From NCBI GenBank assembly GCA_023415835.1, contig JAEZJK010000033.1, positions 1 through 29,221 on the forward strand: a stretch of DNA of 29,221 nt, in the 5' to 3' direction. The notes below the pieces were generated by a model. That model searched no databases and had not been told where the DNA came from. It saw only the letters and a list, made by a program, of their open reading frames with translations. Made by a program: the position numbers and the translations under genes. This stretch comes from Bacillota bacterium (GTDB lineage Bacteria; Bacillota; UBA4882; UBA8346). This document shows positions 7,501-16,612 of this stretch, one piece after another (the first letter of the stretch is position 1; each line of letters opens with the position of its first letter).

Positions 7501-9324
7501 CCGTACAACACCGCCCAAAGAGTAGCCGTCACCTGCGATACAACCGGAGCTTCGATTCGCTATACCACCGACGGCAACGATCCGGATGGTTCCTCGGCTT
7601 TGTATGACGGTACTCCCGTCCTGATCACCCGGACCGCCACTTTGAAAGCCCGGGTCTTCATGACCGGTTGGGAGCCGAGTGCAGTTGCCGGTAAAGAATA
7701 TCAGATCAATAGTACTATTACCAAATATCAACCAAGGAATGACGATCCCCAAACTTCGCCGAACTTGGTCTTTACCGCCCAGAACTTCCGGAATGATCCT
7801 TCGGTACAATTCAATTCGGCCAGTCTCTGGTTGGGCAGGGGTAACAGCGGCAGCTACTCCGATCTTTGGCTTTACTTTCCGCATCTGATCGGTGACGGTA
7901 CCGGCCAAATACCTGAAGACGCCAAAATTGTCAGCGCCAAATTGGTTCTGACCTTGATAGAAACAAACGGAAACCAAAACCAGCCGCGGGGCTTCAAGCT
8001 ATACCAGATCACCGATCCCGAAGCCAAAGGGAAACCTCATTTTGGAAGTAGCGGTCTTTTTAAAGGACTGGATTTTAAATACCGCGACCACCGTTTGGGC
8101 CGAAATATCAAGTGGATTGAAGATCCGGACAATACCGACCAAATCGACGATATCTTCAACTTGTTCAAGACCGCTTTACCGGTTGATACCTACGAAATGA
8201 TACCGTCAGTATTTCAGAACGAAGAATACAGCGAGGTTAGGCTGGATGTGACATCTTCCATCGTTGACTGGTTAAGCAAGGATGTTAAGAAAGAAAATCA
8301 AGGCTGGTTTTTGACAGTCGATGAAAACCTCAAATGGGGCTATAACGACAGTCTGGTCTTCTACGGAGTCGCTGAAGAGGTGGCAAGCAGACGGCCCAGG
8401 TTGGAAGTGACCTATATCGCGCAAAACGTTGATAACACTCCGCCGGGTCCGGTGACGGATCTTAGCGCCACAATTATTAACCAATCGGTTGAACTCAAAT
8501 GGACTAAACCGAACGGCGCCGCTGGAGTAGTCTTAGTGTGCAAAGCGGGAGTCATTCCGGCCGATCCAACCGATGGCGCCATTGTCTATGACGGTCCCGC
8601 TCAAATCTACTTAGACAACAAGGGATTAAGCAGCGGAAAAACTTATTATTACGCCGTATTTGCCTACGACGATCTGCGAAATTACAGCAGTGAAGATTAT
8701 GAAAAAGTCATATTAGTTACGGGAGGACCCAGTTCCCCATCCAATCTGACGGTGAGTTTATCCGACAATAAGCTCACCTTCAACTGGAACGACAACTCCG
8801 ACAATGAAGACTGGTTCGTCATCGAGCAGCAGAAATCGGGCGATTCGACCTGGAGACCGGTAGCTTATCCGGGAGCCGGTCAAACCGATTTAGTAGTAAA
8901 ATGCGATGATCCCAACTTTAATTTGGAACCGAATACGACATATCAATATCGGATCAAAGCGGTTAACGCCTTTGGGTCATCAGTCTATGCCGTAAATGCC
9001 GGCAATATTACTACCCCCGGCTTCCCGGCGGCGCCCGCCAATCTCGCCTGGATCATTATTTCCGCGGGACGGGTCAACTTGAGCTGGACCGATAAAGCCG
9101 GTAACGAAACCGCCTACCGGGTCGATGTCTGCAGCAATGACGCCGGACATACTATAATCCGTCCCGTCAACCTGTCTGACAATGCCAATTCGGTCTCAAT
9201 CACCGGACTTAAACCGGGAGTCCAATATCTCTTTAAAGTTTCCGCCGTTAATGGAGACGGCGAAGGGGCAGTCTGGAGCGATATTATAGTTACCACAAAA
9301 GATCCTAAGGGAGGATTGTTATGA
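4531..9324 (+). CDS. Large secreted protein: NHL propeller, eight IPT/TIG domains, CHB_HEX-like, DNRLRE-like and FnIII domains
   Basis: A signal peptide (about residues 1-32, ending in SQASA) precedes an NHL-type six-bladed beta-propeller (about 40-285; blades such as IAVDANGYIYVID and LAVDGSGNIYYTD). Eight IPT/TIG immunoglobulin-like repeats follow (about 290-985, motif GP.AGGT.VTITG.GF....V.FG). The fifth is longer and divergent. Next are a chitobiase-C-terminal-like domain (about 987-1060), a DNRLRE-like jelly roll (about 1070-1300) and three fibronectin III domains (about 1310-1597). No lipobox, LPXTG or SLH anchor is visible, so the protein is secreted or held by partners. A role in adhesion or carbohydrate binding is an inference. 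The start ATG has SD GAGGTGG 7 nt upstream. The stop overlaps the next start (ATGA). Confidence 0.9.
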   Translation: MNQSCNKLRYIFIIFILLAVMILGISSQASASKLVNKMSRDDTWPLDVAVDSNGYVYAAWNRPGGIVKMDSTGNVISVFNITNDFQCPFQIAVDANGYIYVIDSTANYYRFTVLAADGSIFRQKDEFMYKLNNQLWDLTVDSSGNFYCVTYNSVAAYSPWIDKYDSNFNHIVEFATYKGQNYPCPWGLATKGDYIYYTDDGLGRIVKVDSGLIETVVKSGVTSPKLLAVDGSGNIYYTDLNTGDIRKIDTNGNVWVYAQGLNPQGIAVDNEGRVYVANRHGTSGEIDLVIPSPSVSGVSPAGGPREGGTWVTITGSEFTGASAVMFGETAAVSFTVESNNQITAVAPAGSGVADVTVTTEGGASAISANSCFYYNPVVSGISPGSGPAAGGTTVIITGTGFSSNAVVKFGSTTASFTLDSSTQITAIAPAGSGVEHVTVTTPGGTNATSSADQFTFIPDVTGFSPNCGPIQGGATVTITGHGFIGATAVKFGDTAATNFRVDSANQITALSPPGSGTVDITVITPGGVATSTTPRFSFFPTPAVSSLSLHEGTAQGFTSITITGTGFINVTGVWFGNIKARNYTVNSDTKITATTPMWGGIVHVYITTETGTSPATDNDLYRFIPSVSSFSVPDPPYGKSGPATGTTKVEIYGYGIGYVYDEATAQRILITPTAVYFGTTPATNVSSVWLYPGKINANAPPGCGVVDVTVETAYGTTAVNANAKFKYIPIVNSITVTGGPAAGGTEVTINGAGFTSDSTVKFGATAAANVTYISDKQIKAISPPGSGKVDITVATPGGTSAAGIKFTYGPVVSGISPSIGPQAGGTSVTITGSDFTGATAVKFGSANSAGFTVNSDTSITATAPAGSGMAHVTVTTPAGTSPANSKDQYYYAPIPAVTGLNPAFGLEAGGKTLAISGFGFTGTTAVQFGDKPALNFTVDNDTRITATSPAGTGAVDVIITTPGGTSVANVNAKFAYNELAPPHFDLESSGPYNTAQRVAVTCDTTGASIRYTTDGNDPDGSSALYDGTPVLITRTATLKARVFMTGWEPSAVAGKEYQINSTITKYQPRNDDPQTSPNLVFTAQNFRNDPSVQFNSASLWLGRGNSGSYSDLWLYFPHLIGDGTGQIPEDAKIVSAKLVLTLIETNGNQNQPRGFKLYQITDPEAKGKPHFGSSGLFKGLDFKYRDHRLGRNIKWIEDPDNTDQIDDIFNLFKTALPVDTYEMIPSVFQNEEYSEVRLDVTSSIVDWLSKDVKKENQGWFLTVDENLKWGYNDSLVFYGVAEEVASRRPRLEVTYIAQNVDNTPPGPVTDLSATIINQSVELKWTKPNGAAGVVLVCKAGVIPADPTDGAIVYDGPAQIYLDNKGLSSGKTYYYAVFAYDDLRNYSSEDYEKVILVTGGPSSPSNLTVSLSDNKLTFNWNDNSDNEDWFVIEQQKSGDSTWRPVAYPGAGQTDLVVKCDDPNFNLEPNTTYQYRIKAVNAFGSSVYAVNAGNITTPGFPAAPANLAWIIISAGRVNLSWTDKAGNETAYRVDVCSNDAGHTIIRPVNLSDNANSVSITGLKPGVQYLFKVSAVNGDGEGAVWSDIIVTTKDPKGGLL

Positions 9325-10238
9325 TGGAAAAAGGGCAGAGGATAGGATTCTGGAACCGGGAGCCGGGATTGGCAGTCAGTTCAAGCCACTCTATTCCCGG
9401 GTTAATCTTTTCCGCGCTGTTGATGGGAGTATTGTTGGCCGGATGTGGCGGCGGAGGCGGGGGACCGAATCCTCCAACTTATCGGGCATTGGGTGTCGGA
9501 GTGATTATCCAAGGCCAGAACAATATCGGTTCATTCAGTATCGGTAGTTACGGAGCGTTTACCAAACCGGACATCTACCGGAAATGGATTAACCTAGCGC
9601 CCGGATGCTCTCAACCTCGGATTCAATCAGAATCAGTATTTTGGGCTGCCGCTGTGAGTGATCAGTTTCTGAAGGATAACACCGCCCTGATTCTGCTCGC
9701 CTGGGATAAGGTAAACGGAGCGGATCATTATCATATATACTATGGCAGCAGGATGGTTTGGGAATCGGATAAGGTCGATAGTGGAGAAGATCCTGGTGGT
9801 TTCAATCCGAATAATCCCCAGGTGTATCTTGACCTGGATTATGAATTAAAGGAGTATATTATTCAAGCGGGAGTGTATAAATTTCAGATTGTAGCTGTCA
9901 ACTCCGGCGATATCGAAGGGACTCGCCTGCCGGAGGTATCGGCGTCGCTGGGTATGGTTTTGGGAATGATACCGCAGAACATTAGTTATGCTAATCCTAA
10001 CTTAACCTGGGATTCTATTGACTATGCCGATGAATACAAAATCACCATCTTTGATGGGGATGAATATGAAACAAGCGAATTTATTTATCCGGATATTACC
10101 CATACGAATTCTTATAATATAAGCGCCATTGGTTTGAATAACGGCGTTCGTTACAATGTCTGGGTAGACGCGCGCTCCTTGGACAGCCTCGGTAATTTGA
10201 AGGAAATTATCAGGGGGATCGGTTGGTTTGATTATTGA
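9321..10238 (+). CDS. Small lipoprotein with FnIII-like segments
   Basis: This gene overlaps the IPT gene by ATGA and has its own SD (GGGAGG, 6 nt from the start), so the two should be co-expressed. A long n-region is followed by the hydrophobic stretch LIFSALLMGVLLAGC, a lipobox, with lipidation expected at Cys 43, then a glycine run. Two beta-sandwich-like pieces (about residues 115-195, LLAWDKVNGADHYHIYYG; and about 215-300, LTWDSIDYADEYKITIFDG) resemble FnIII strands. I do not recognise the family beyond that. It may be the membrane anchor or partner of the large secreted protein ahead of it. Confidence 0.82.
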   Translation: MMEKGQRIGFWNREPGLAVSSSHSIPGLIFSALLMGVLLAGCGGGGGGPNPPTYRALGVGVIIQGQNNIGSFSIGSYGAFTKPDIYRKWINLAPGCSQPRIQSESVFWAAAVSDQFLKDNTALILLAWDKVNGADHYHIYYGSRMVWESDKVDSGEDPGGFNPNNPQVYLDLDYELKEYIIQAGVYKFQIVAVNSGDIEGTRLPEVSASLGMVLGMIPQNISYANPNLTWDSIDYADEYKITIFDGDEYETSEFIYPDITHTNSYNISAIGLNNGVRYNVWVDARSLDSLGNLKEIIRGIGWFDY

Positions 10239-10296
10239 AACATTTATGGTTAGGCTATGTTCTAAAGAATGGTGAGCAATATATCTATTTGTTATT

Positions 10297-10329
10297 AAAG
10301 CTCATCTGGATAATCAGGCGGGCTTTTAA
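10297..10329 (+). terminator. Terminator of the exported-protein operon
   Basis: AAAGCTCATCTG pairs with CAGGCGGGCTTT (one mismatch, two G-U pairs) around GATAAT, followed by a short T run. It separates the surface-protein genes from the second kinase operon. Confidence 0.65.
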
Positions 10330-10461
10330 CTTTGAGTTTAAAAAGTTTGAAATGTAAAGGAAGAAGGTTGATAAATTATTTGCTACTAAGAACAATTCAT
10401 AAAATCGTGAAAAGTATCAGGACAGGAATTAACCGAAAAAATTCAAACTAACAAATATTAT

Positions 10462-13400
10462 GTGAAATTAACACCTAAAAATATAAAAAGCGGGAATTTT
10501 GAAATGATGGGGCGGCTGGAAACTAAAAAGCGAATACTACTCCTAATATCCGGTATTTTTATGGCTGGACTGATTTTGATATGCCAATTAAATTTTTTAA
10601 AGCCCAGTTACCGCATCAAGCCAGTGCATGGTCAATTGGACCTGCAAAATTGGAACCAACACCGGGATGAGCTATTAAGCCTTAGTGGCAATTGGGATTT
10701 TTACTGGAACAAATTTCTTACATACCAGGATATAACCAAAAGTAACCCGAAGCCGGATCTCAAAGTAGATGTACCGCAGGTTTGGAATAACTATAAAATC
10801 CGGGGAGAAAAGTTGCCGGGTTTCGGTTATGCAACTTACCGGCTTAAAGTGGTTGGTATAACTAAAGGAAAACCGCTAGCAATGCGGATCCAAACCATGT
10901 CAACCGCTTATCGATTATTTATCAATAATCGTTTAGTAGCAGCAAATGGGAAAGTAGGTGACAACCAGGATCAGTTTTCGCCGGAGTATAGACCTAAAGT
11001 TGTGGAGTTTACCCCAACCGATACCAACTTTGAACTGATTATTCATGTGGCAAACTTTATTTATGCCCGGGGCGGTATATGGTATGCGATTGACTTTGGG
11101 ACGCCGGAGCAAATCCGGAATATCGACCGGACGATTGTGAATAAGGATTTATTTTTACTGGGCGCGCTGGCGGTGATGGCCCTTTACTATCTGAACATTT
11201 TTCTACTGCGGCGCGAAGATAAAAGCAGTTTATATTTCGTCTTTATGTGTATCATGTTTGTCGGCCGGATTTTGATATATGGGGATTATCTGATTTACCG
11301 GCTGGTTCCTTTCATAAGTTTTCTAGCCATCATCTCCATCGAATATATTACGGTTTGCTGGTTTACCATCTTTGCCAACCTGATGATTGGAGAGTTATTT
11401 CCGGAGGAGACCTCCGGAACAGTTCTAAAAAGTTTCCTGATCTACGGTTCGGTTATGGCGGCAATCTATCTCTTTACCCCCATCGCTTTTTATACCAGGT
11501 TGGTTTATCTATTACAAATCACCGCAATATCGATGGGGATTTATGCTTTAATCCCCATATGTATTGCATTTATAAGAGGAAAGAAAGACGCCCTGTTGGT
11601 ACTGGTTGGAGCAATAATGGTGGTCATCTGTGCAGCCCATGATATGTTATATCAGAATACTCAAATTCTCAGTAATTACGGTGAATTAGTACCAATCGGT
11701 CTATTTATTCTATTGTTTATGCAATCTTTTGTTTTGGCGCGCCGTTTTTCAGAGGCCTTCCGTAATGTGGAATCATTATCCCAAAAGCTTTTGGTAATGG
11801 ATAAAGTTAAAGACGAATTTTTAGCCAATACCTCCCATGAGTTACGCACCCCGTTAAGCGGGGTCTTGGGCATTACCGAGGCGATGTTGCAAGGGAGTGG
11901 TGGGGATTTAATTAGCGAACAAAGACAAAATTTAGGGATTATTGCTGCCAGTTGCCGGCGCTTGGCCAATTTGGTCAATGATATTCTCGACTATTCAAAG
12001 TTGAAACATGGCGATATCCGGTTAAACATTAAACCGATTCGGGTGGATGGGTTAATGCAGACGGTGGTCAAAGTTTTTCAGCAATTAAACAAATCAAAGG
12101 ATTTTGAAGTAATTATCGAACTGCCGGGTACGATGCCGCTGGTCATGGCGGACGAAAACCGTTTGGTGCAGATACTATACAACCTGATTGGCAACGCGAC
12201 CAAATTTACAACCAAAGGTTATGTCAAAGTATCGGCCAGGGTAACCAGAGCAATGCTTGAAGTTTGCGTCAGTGACACCGGAGAAGGGATTCCTGCGGAT
12301 AAGTTGGAGGATATTTTTAAATCTTTTGAACAGGTGGATAATTCACTTACCCGTAAACATGGCGGTACCGGACTAGGTCTTTCCATCACCAAACAGTTGG
12401 TGGAATTGGAGGGGGGAAGGATCTGGGTTAAATCAACCCCCGGATCAGGTTCGGAATTCTATTTTACTTTACCGATCGCCGATAACTCCTCCGTTGAGCA
12501 GGAGTTGGAAATGACATTGCCGGAAATCGCCGTGGCTGCTCATGAGGAAGAACCGATTCAGCAGAGCCAAAAAGCAGCCAGCGACCGGGCAATTTTATTG
12601 GTTGATGATGATCAGGTCAATTTACAATCAGCAACGGCGATTCTCAAGATCGGCGGATATCCGGTCACTGCTGTTAATAGCGGTGAAGCCGCTCTAGCGG
12701 AAATAAGCCGTTATCATGACTATTCGCTGGTAATTTTAGATGTGATGATGCCGGTCATGTCCGGTTATGAAGTATGCCGGAGAATTCGGGAGAAGTTAAC
12801 CCTCTTCGAACTGCCGGTATTGATGTTAACGGCCAAAACTAATGTAGCCGATATTGTAATGGGGTTCGAAGCGGGGGCCAACGACTATCTGGCTAAACCG
12901 TTTGAACCCGAGGAATTGATAGCCAGGGTCCGGACCTTGGTTAACCTAAAACGATCGATTAACCAGACGATTGCCGCCGAATTAGCATTTATGCAAGCTC
13001 AAATCAGACCGCACTTTCTATACAATACCCTAAACACTATTTCATCCTTTTGCGACACAGCTCCCGAGCGGGCCCGGAGTTTGATCGACGAGTTCTCCAA
13101 TTATCTAAGACAGAGTTTTGATTTTAAAAATCCGGAGATGTATGTTACGCTAGCTAATGAGATCAGTCTGATCAAGTCATATGTGGAAATTGAGAAAGCG
13201 CGTTTTGGCGATAAACTTAAAGTGGAGTTTGAAATAACTGAGGTCGGTATGAAAAAGATACCTTCGCTTTCGATTCAACCCCTGGTGGAAAATGCGATTC
13301 GTCATGGGATCAGAAAGAAAGGCGGTGGCGGCACGGTTACCGTATCAGTTGAAAATACGACGGAAGGTATACTCGTTGGAGTGACTGATGATGGTTTGGG

Positions 13401-13578
13401 TATTCCCCAGGATAAGCTAGTCCAGTTACTAAAGAATGATGCCGGTCGTGGGGTGGGATTGTGGAATATCGACACCAGGCTTAAGAAGCTTTTTGGCCGG
13501 GGCTTATTGATAGAAAGTGAACCTGGTAAAGGGACCAGGGTAATGTTTTTAATCCCGCCGGAGGTGAGTCTCAATTGA
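10462..13578 (+). CDS. Full-length 7TMR-DISM hybrid kinase with HisKA and LytS-type kinase modules
   Basis: A membrane anchor (about residues 24-44) leads to an extracellular jelly-roll sensor (about 50-225, LSGNWDFYW, YATYRLKV). Then come seven membrane segments (about 230-430), HisKA (SHELRTP, His 459), HATPase (DTGEGIP, GGTGLGLS), a receiver (LDVMMP, Asp 760), a LytS-type dimerisation domain (QIRPHFLYNTLN, His 851) and a second HATPase (LVENAIRHGI). In the known families the 7TMR-DISM ectodomain senses small ligands, probably carbohydrates. Having two phospho-donor histidines is unusual and suggests an internal relay gating the LytS output. The GTG start at 10462 has no clear SD; ATG 10504 or 10507 is possible. 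It is coupled to the regulator at 13575 by a shared TTGA. Confidence 0.93.
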   Translation: MKLTPKNIKSGNFEMMGRLETKKRILLLISGIFMAGLILICQLNFLKPSYRIKPVHGQLDLQNWNQHRDELLSLSGNWDFYWNKFLTYQDITKSNPKPDLKVDVPQVWNNYKIRGEKLPGFGYATYRLKVVGITKGKPLAMRIQTMSTAYRLFINNRLVAANGKVGDNQDQFSPEYRPKVVEFTPTDTNFELIIHVANFIYARGGIWYAIDFGTPEQIRNIDRTIVNKDLFLLGALAVMALYYLNIFLLRREDKSSLYFVFMCIMFVGRILIYGDYLIYRLVPFISFLAIISIEYITVCWFTIFANLMIGELFPEETSGTVLKSFLIYGSVMAAIYLFTPIAFYTRLVYLLQITAISMGIYALIPICIAFIRGKKDALLVLVGAIMVVICAAHDMLYQNTQILSNYGELVPIGLFILLFMQSFVLARRFSEAFRNVESLSQKLLVMDKVKDEFLANTSHELRTPLSGVLGITEAMLQGSGGDLISEQRQNLGIIAASCRRLANLVNDILDYSKLKHGDIRLNIKPIRVDGLMQTVVKVFQQLNKSKDFEVIIELPGTMPLVMADENRLVQILYNLIGNATKFTTKGYVKVSARVTRAMLEVCVSDTGEGIPADKLEDIFKSFEQVDNSLTRKHGGTGLGLSITKQLVELEGGRIWVKSTPGSGSEFYFTLPIADNSSVEQELEMTLPEIAVAAHEEEPIQQSQKAASDRAILLVDDDQVNLQSATAILKIGGYPVTAVNSGEAALAEISRYHDYSLVILDVMMPVMSGYEVCRRIREKLTLFELPVLMLTAKTNVADIVMGFEAGANDYLAKPFEPEELIARVRTLVNLKRSINQTIAAELAFMQAQIRPHFLYNTLNTISSFCDTAPERARSLIDEFSNYLRQSFDFKNPEMYVTLANEISLIKSYVEIEKARFGDKLKVEFEITEVGMKKIPSLSIQPLVENAIRHGIRKKGGGGTVTVSVENTTEGILVGVTDDGLGIPQDKLVQLLKNDAGRGVGLWNIDTRLKKLFGRGLLIESEPGKGTRVMFLIPPEVSLN

Positions 13579-14669
13579 TCAAGGTGATTATCGTCGATGA
13601 TGAAGAACCGTCCATAGCTAAATTAGAAAAGTTGCTGCTGGAAAGCGGTTTGGTGGAGATTAAGGGAAAATTTACCCAACCATTGGCAGCCCTGGACTTT
13701 TTGCAATCCAATAAAATCGATGCCGCTTTTTTGGATATTGAAATGCCGGATCTGGACGGTATCGAGCTCGCAACCAGGATTATCGACTTGCAAGAATGGA
13801 TAGCCGTTGTTTTTGTGACGGCTTACAACCAATATGCGGTAGAGGCGTTCCGTCTAAATGCCCTAGATTATCTGATGAAACCGGTGACTGTCGACCGTCT
13901 GGATAAAACCCTTCACCGGATTGCCGAGGAGAAGGAGATCCGGATAAAGCCATCGGTACTACAGATAAAGTGTTTCGGTAAGTTCAAGGTAATTAACGGG
14001 ACCGCCGAGGTAAAATTCCGAACTGAGAAAGCCCTGGAATTGCTGGCATTTTTGATCGACCGCAAAGGGGACTTTGTACACCGGAGTGAAATCTGTGACT
14101 GTTTATGGGAGGAATATGACGGTGATCGGGCTTTGATCAACTTTAATACCACGCTCTATTACGTTAAAAGGGCCTTGCTCCAGCAGGGCGTGGCTGTTCC
14201 GATTGAGCATAATCATAACAGCTATCGGTTCGACATCAGCATACTCGATTGTGATTATTACCGGTTTCAGGAGTTTCTGGCCGGACTCCGGACCGTTAAT
14301 CTGAGCAATGTTTTAGAATATGAGGAAGTTGCAGGCCTTTTTAATGGCGACTACCTTGCGGGTATGCAATTTAGCTGGGTCGAGCGTAACCGGCAGATGT
14401 TAAAGGATCAATTCATCCGGCTGCTCATTGAAATAACAAAACATTACAAATCAGTAGGGAATCATCTCAAAACCATGGAATGGATGAAGAAAGGTTTAAT
14501 CCATGAACCTCTTCACCGGGAGTTGAATTACATTTTAATTGAGTCCCTGGTTTTGACTAATGATCTGATCTCAGCCAAACGGTATTTTGATATTTATCGG
14601 AATGAATTAGGGAGAAAACTAAGGCTCGAACCGGATGAAGGTTTTAAGAGATTATTGGGGAAGTTTTAA
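13575..14669 (+). CDS. Response regulator with SARP-like (wHTH plus BTAD) output
   Basis: The N-terminal receiver has DDEE at 9-12, phospho-acceptor Asp 54 in FLDIEMP, and VTAYNQYAVEAFRLNALDYLMKP-like closing motifs cut here to key parts: the conserved T/A and Lys 102 region. A winged-helix domain (about 127-220; FRTEKALELLAFLIDRKG, YVKRALLQQG) and a bacterial transcriptional activation (BTAD) helical domain (about 225-364) follow. This is the SARP architecture, known for direct-repeat-dependent activators. It starts at TTG, 7 nt after SD GGAGGTGA, which lies inside the kinase gene, so translation is coupled. LytS-type kinases usually pair with LytTR regulators, so this pairing is less common. 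Likely targets are the two 11-bp-repeat promoters at 2184 and 4414. Confidence 0.92.
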   Translation: MIKVIIVDDEEPSIAKLEKLLLESGLVEIKGKFTQPLAALDFLQSNKIDAAFLDIEMPDLDGIELATRIIDLQEWIAVVFVTAYNQYAVEAFRLNALDYLMKPVTVDRLDKTLHRIAEEKEIRIKPSVLQIKCFGKFKVINGTAEVKFRTEKALELLAFLIDRKGDFVHRSEICDCLWEEYDGDRALINFNTTLYYVKRALLQQGVAVPIEHNHNSYRFDISILDCDYYRFQEFLAGLRTVNLSNVLEYEEVAGLFNGDYLAGMQFSWVERNRQMLKDQFIRLLIEITKHYKSVGNHLKTMEWMKKGLIHEPLHRELNYILIESLVLTNDLISAKRYFDIYRNELGRKLRLEPDEGFKRLLGKF

Positions 14670-14728
14670 GCATACCACCGTTCTATCCATCTTTATTATT
14701 GGCCTGTCAGGTTAAATCCATTTAATCC

Positions 14729-14760
14729 AAAGCCCACAGAAACTCTACGGGCTTTTTGTT
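14729..14760 (+). terminator. Terminator of the kinase/regulator operon
   Basis: AAAGCCC and GGGCTTT form a 7-bp stem with a 13-nt loop, followed by TTGTTTTG. The remaining intergenic sequence up to 14953 shows no further clear element. Confidence 0.75.
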
Positions 14761-14953
14761 TTGAGTGATGCTGATTGGTAAGCAGTTGTAAACCAAAGTG
14801 GTCGATAGTATTATCAAAGCGGAGCGAAGAACAAATCCAAAAAAATCCTCAACCCTTCCATAAAATCTCCACAACTATCCTGTATTGTTTAAATATGCAA
14901 ATATATGACGAAAAGCGTAATTTAAACTAACTTACAAGGAGGCTCTTAAGACG

Positions 14954-16423
14954 ATGAAACGGATCGTAATTCTTCGAGAGATTATCAAATGGGGAGTGTT
15001 AGGGCTTATTACTTTTTTAGCTTTGATCCATGTCTTTGGAAACAAAGCGGTTTGGGCTCCTCTCGATGCGTACTGTCCCTTTGGGTCCCTGGAATCGGGG
15101 TGGAAGCTAATTACCCAGGGCGGTTTTCTAGAAAAAATTCAACCTTCCAATCTAGCTTTATTGACGGCTTTAATAGTAACTACTATTTTATTTGGAGGAG
15201 TCTTCTGCGGTTGGATTTGCCCCTTGGGGACATTGCAGGATGGTCTTAACTGGATCGGAAAGAAATTAAGGCTACCGCAGATCCAAGTATCAGCCAAATC
15301 GGATAAAATATTACGCTGGTTACGATGGCCTTTTTTAGCGCTGGTTTTATTTGAAAGTTACATACAGGCTAAACTATGGTTCGCCGACTACGATCCGTTT
15401 CGTCTGATCTTCGGTTTTCACTGGTTCACGGAACCGGAAAAGATTTTGATTAACGGCTGGATTATTATGGGTGCGTTTCTATTACTCGCGTTGATGTGGA
15501 GACGGTTCTGGTGCAGGTACTTATGCCCCTTTGGTTTAGTGGTGCAAGTTTTGAGCAAGATCAGTTGGTTCAAGATTCGGTGGTATAAAAACGAGTGTAT
15601 GGAGTGTAATATTTGCAGTAAGAACTGTCCTTTAGGACTAACGGTTACCGATCCCAAATTAAACTCTACCGCCTGTAACGGTTGTCTCCAATGCATCTCG
15701 GTTTGCCCCCGATCCGAAGCCATTAAGTATCAGGCAAAATTCACCGGAAACTCGGGCTTAGCGATTACGGGAGTCGCGACCTTTTTTGTGATACTTATTG
15801 TCGCTCAGCTCATCGGTTGGTGGAATCCGGTAATCGGTTCCGATCCCGCAAGTATCAGAGGATGGATGAGCTTGGGCCATATCTCGGAAATTTATCATAT
15901 TCCGGTTGATGAAATGATTGATGAATTGAATTTGCCGGAAACAGCGGATGAAAATACCGAGGTCCGTTCGCTCGAAAGCTTACTTCCTGATTTTTCAACG
16001 GATTTATTCCGAAAATATGTAGCCGGACGGATTGGGAAGCCGTATGCTTCCGTTGATCATATAAAGACTGTCACTGCAGCTGAAAAGACCAACCTGAAGG
16101 ATAAAGTGAAAGATGTGATTAATAAATCAACGTCCATTAATTATTACGAGGATAAAACCGAACCAATTTCGGGAATAAATCCGAAACAATCAGATGAAGC
16201 CGGTTCAAAGCCAACCAAGAACCTCAATGAAATCAAAGGGAGCATGAGCCTGACGGAGGTTAGTAAAGGTTGGCAAATTCCACTAGCGACTATGATTGAA
16301 ACTTTGGGCCTTCCGCAAGACATCAACCCGAATCTGCCAATCCGAGAATATGAAGCGCCTTATGGTGTAGGAGGTGAGGCAGTTAGGGAAGCGGTTGAAG
16401 AGATCCTTGGCTTAAAAAACTAA
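14954..16423 (+). CDS. NapH/MauN-type membrane polyferredoxin with duplicated C-terminal motif
   Basis: Several membrane segments surround the two cysteine motifs CGWICPLG and CRYLCPFG that typify NapH/NosR-like electron-transfer proteins. A pair of 4Fe-4S sites follows (CMECNICSKNCPLG near 214, CNGCLQCISVCP near 240) and a further membrane segment near 255-285. The C-terminal part holds two copies of a motif of about 38 residues (near 302-338 and 428-466): MSL..(I/V)S..(Y/W).IP...MI..L.LP......R..E, joined by a lysine-rich linker. The family moves electrons between quinones or ferredoxin and membrane redox partners. No partner gene lies nearby, so the role is open. SD AAGGAGG stands 12 nt before the ATG, and the gene is monocistronic between terminators. 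Confidence 0.85.
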   Translation: MKRIVILREIIKWGVLGLITFLALIHVFGNKAVWAPLDAYCPFGSLESGWKLITQGGFLEKIQPSNLALLTALIVTTILFGGVFCGWICPLGTLQDGLNWIGKKLRLPQIQVSAKSDKILRWLRWPFLALVLFESYIQAKLWFADYDPFRLIFGFHWFTEPEKILINGWIIMGAFLLLALMWRRFWCRYLCPFGLVVQVLSKISWFKIRWYKNECMECNICSKNCPLGLTVTDPKLNSTACNGCLQCISVCPRSEAIKYQAKFTGNSGLAITGVATFFVILIVAQLIGWWNPVIGSDPASIRGWMSLGHISEIYHIPVDEMIDELNLPETADENTEVRSLESLLPDFSTDLFRKYVAGRIGKPYASVDHIKTVTAAEKTNLKDKVKDVINKSTSINYYEDKTEPISGINPKQSDEAGSKPTKNLNEIKGSMSLTEVSKGWQIPLATMIETLGLPQDINPNLPIREYEAPYGVGGEAVREAVEEILGLKN

Positions 16424-16483
16424 ATTAATTATGATAAAGATAATCTAAAGGTTGATAATTAAGACTGGGAAAAGTTTGACTGT

Positions 16484-16514
16484 AAAGAACTCATCAGTAC
16501 TGATGGGTTCTTTT
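16484..16514 (+). terminator. Strong intrinsic terminator after the NapH-like gene
   Basis: AAAGAACTCATCAG pairs with CTGATGGGTTCTTT around TA, with one T-G pair, followed by TTTTAG. The near-perfect 14-bp stem suggests efficient termination, possibly on both strands. Confidence 0.85.
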
Positions 16515-16612
16515 AGTTCATTGAATCAGGATGACAACTTTTAAAAAAAATTAAATAGATTTTTAATTTTTTTTCAAAATTCAGCAGGAGAAATAATTAA
16601 AGGGTCGAATTC

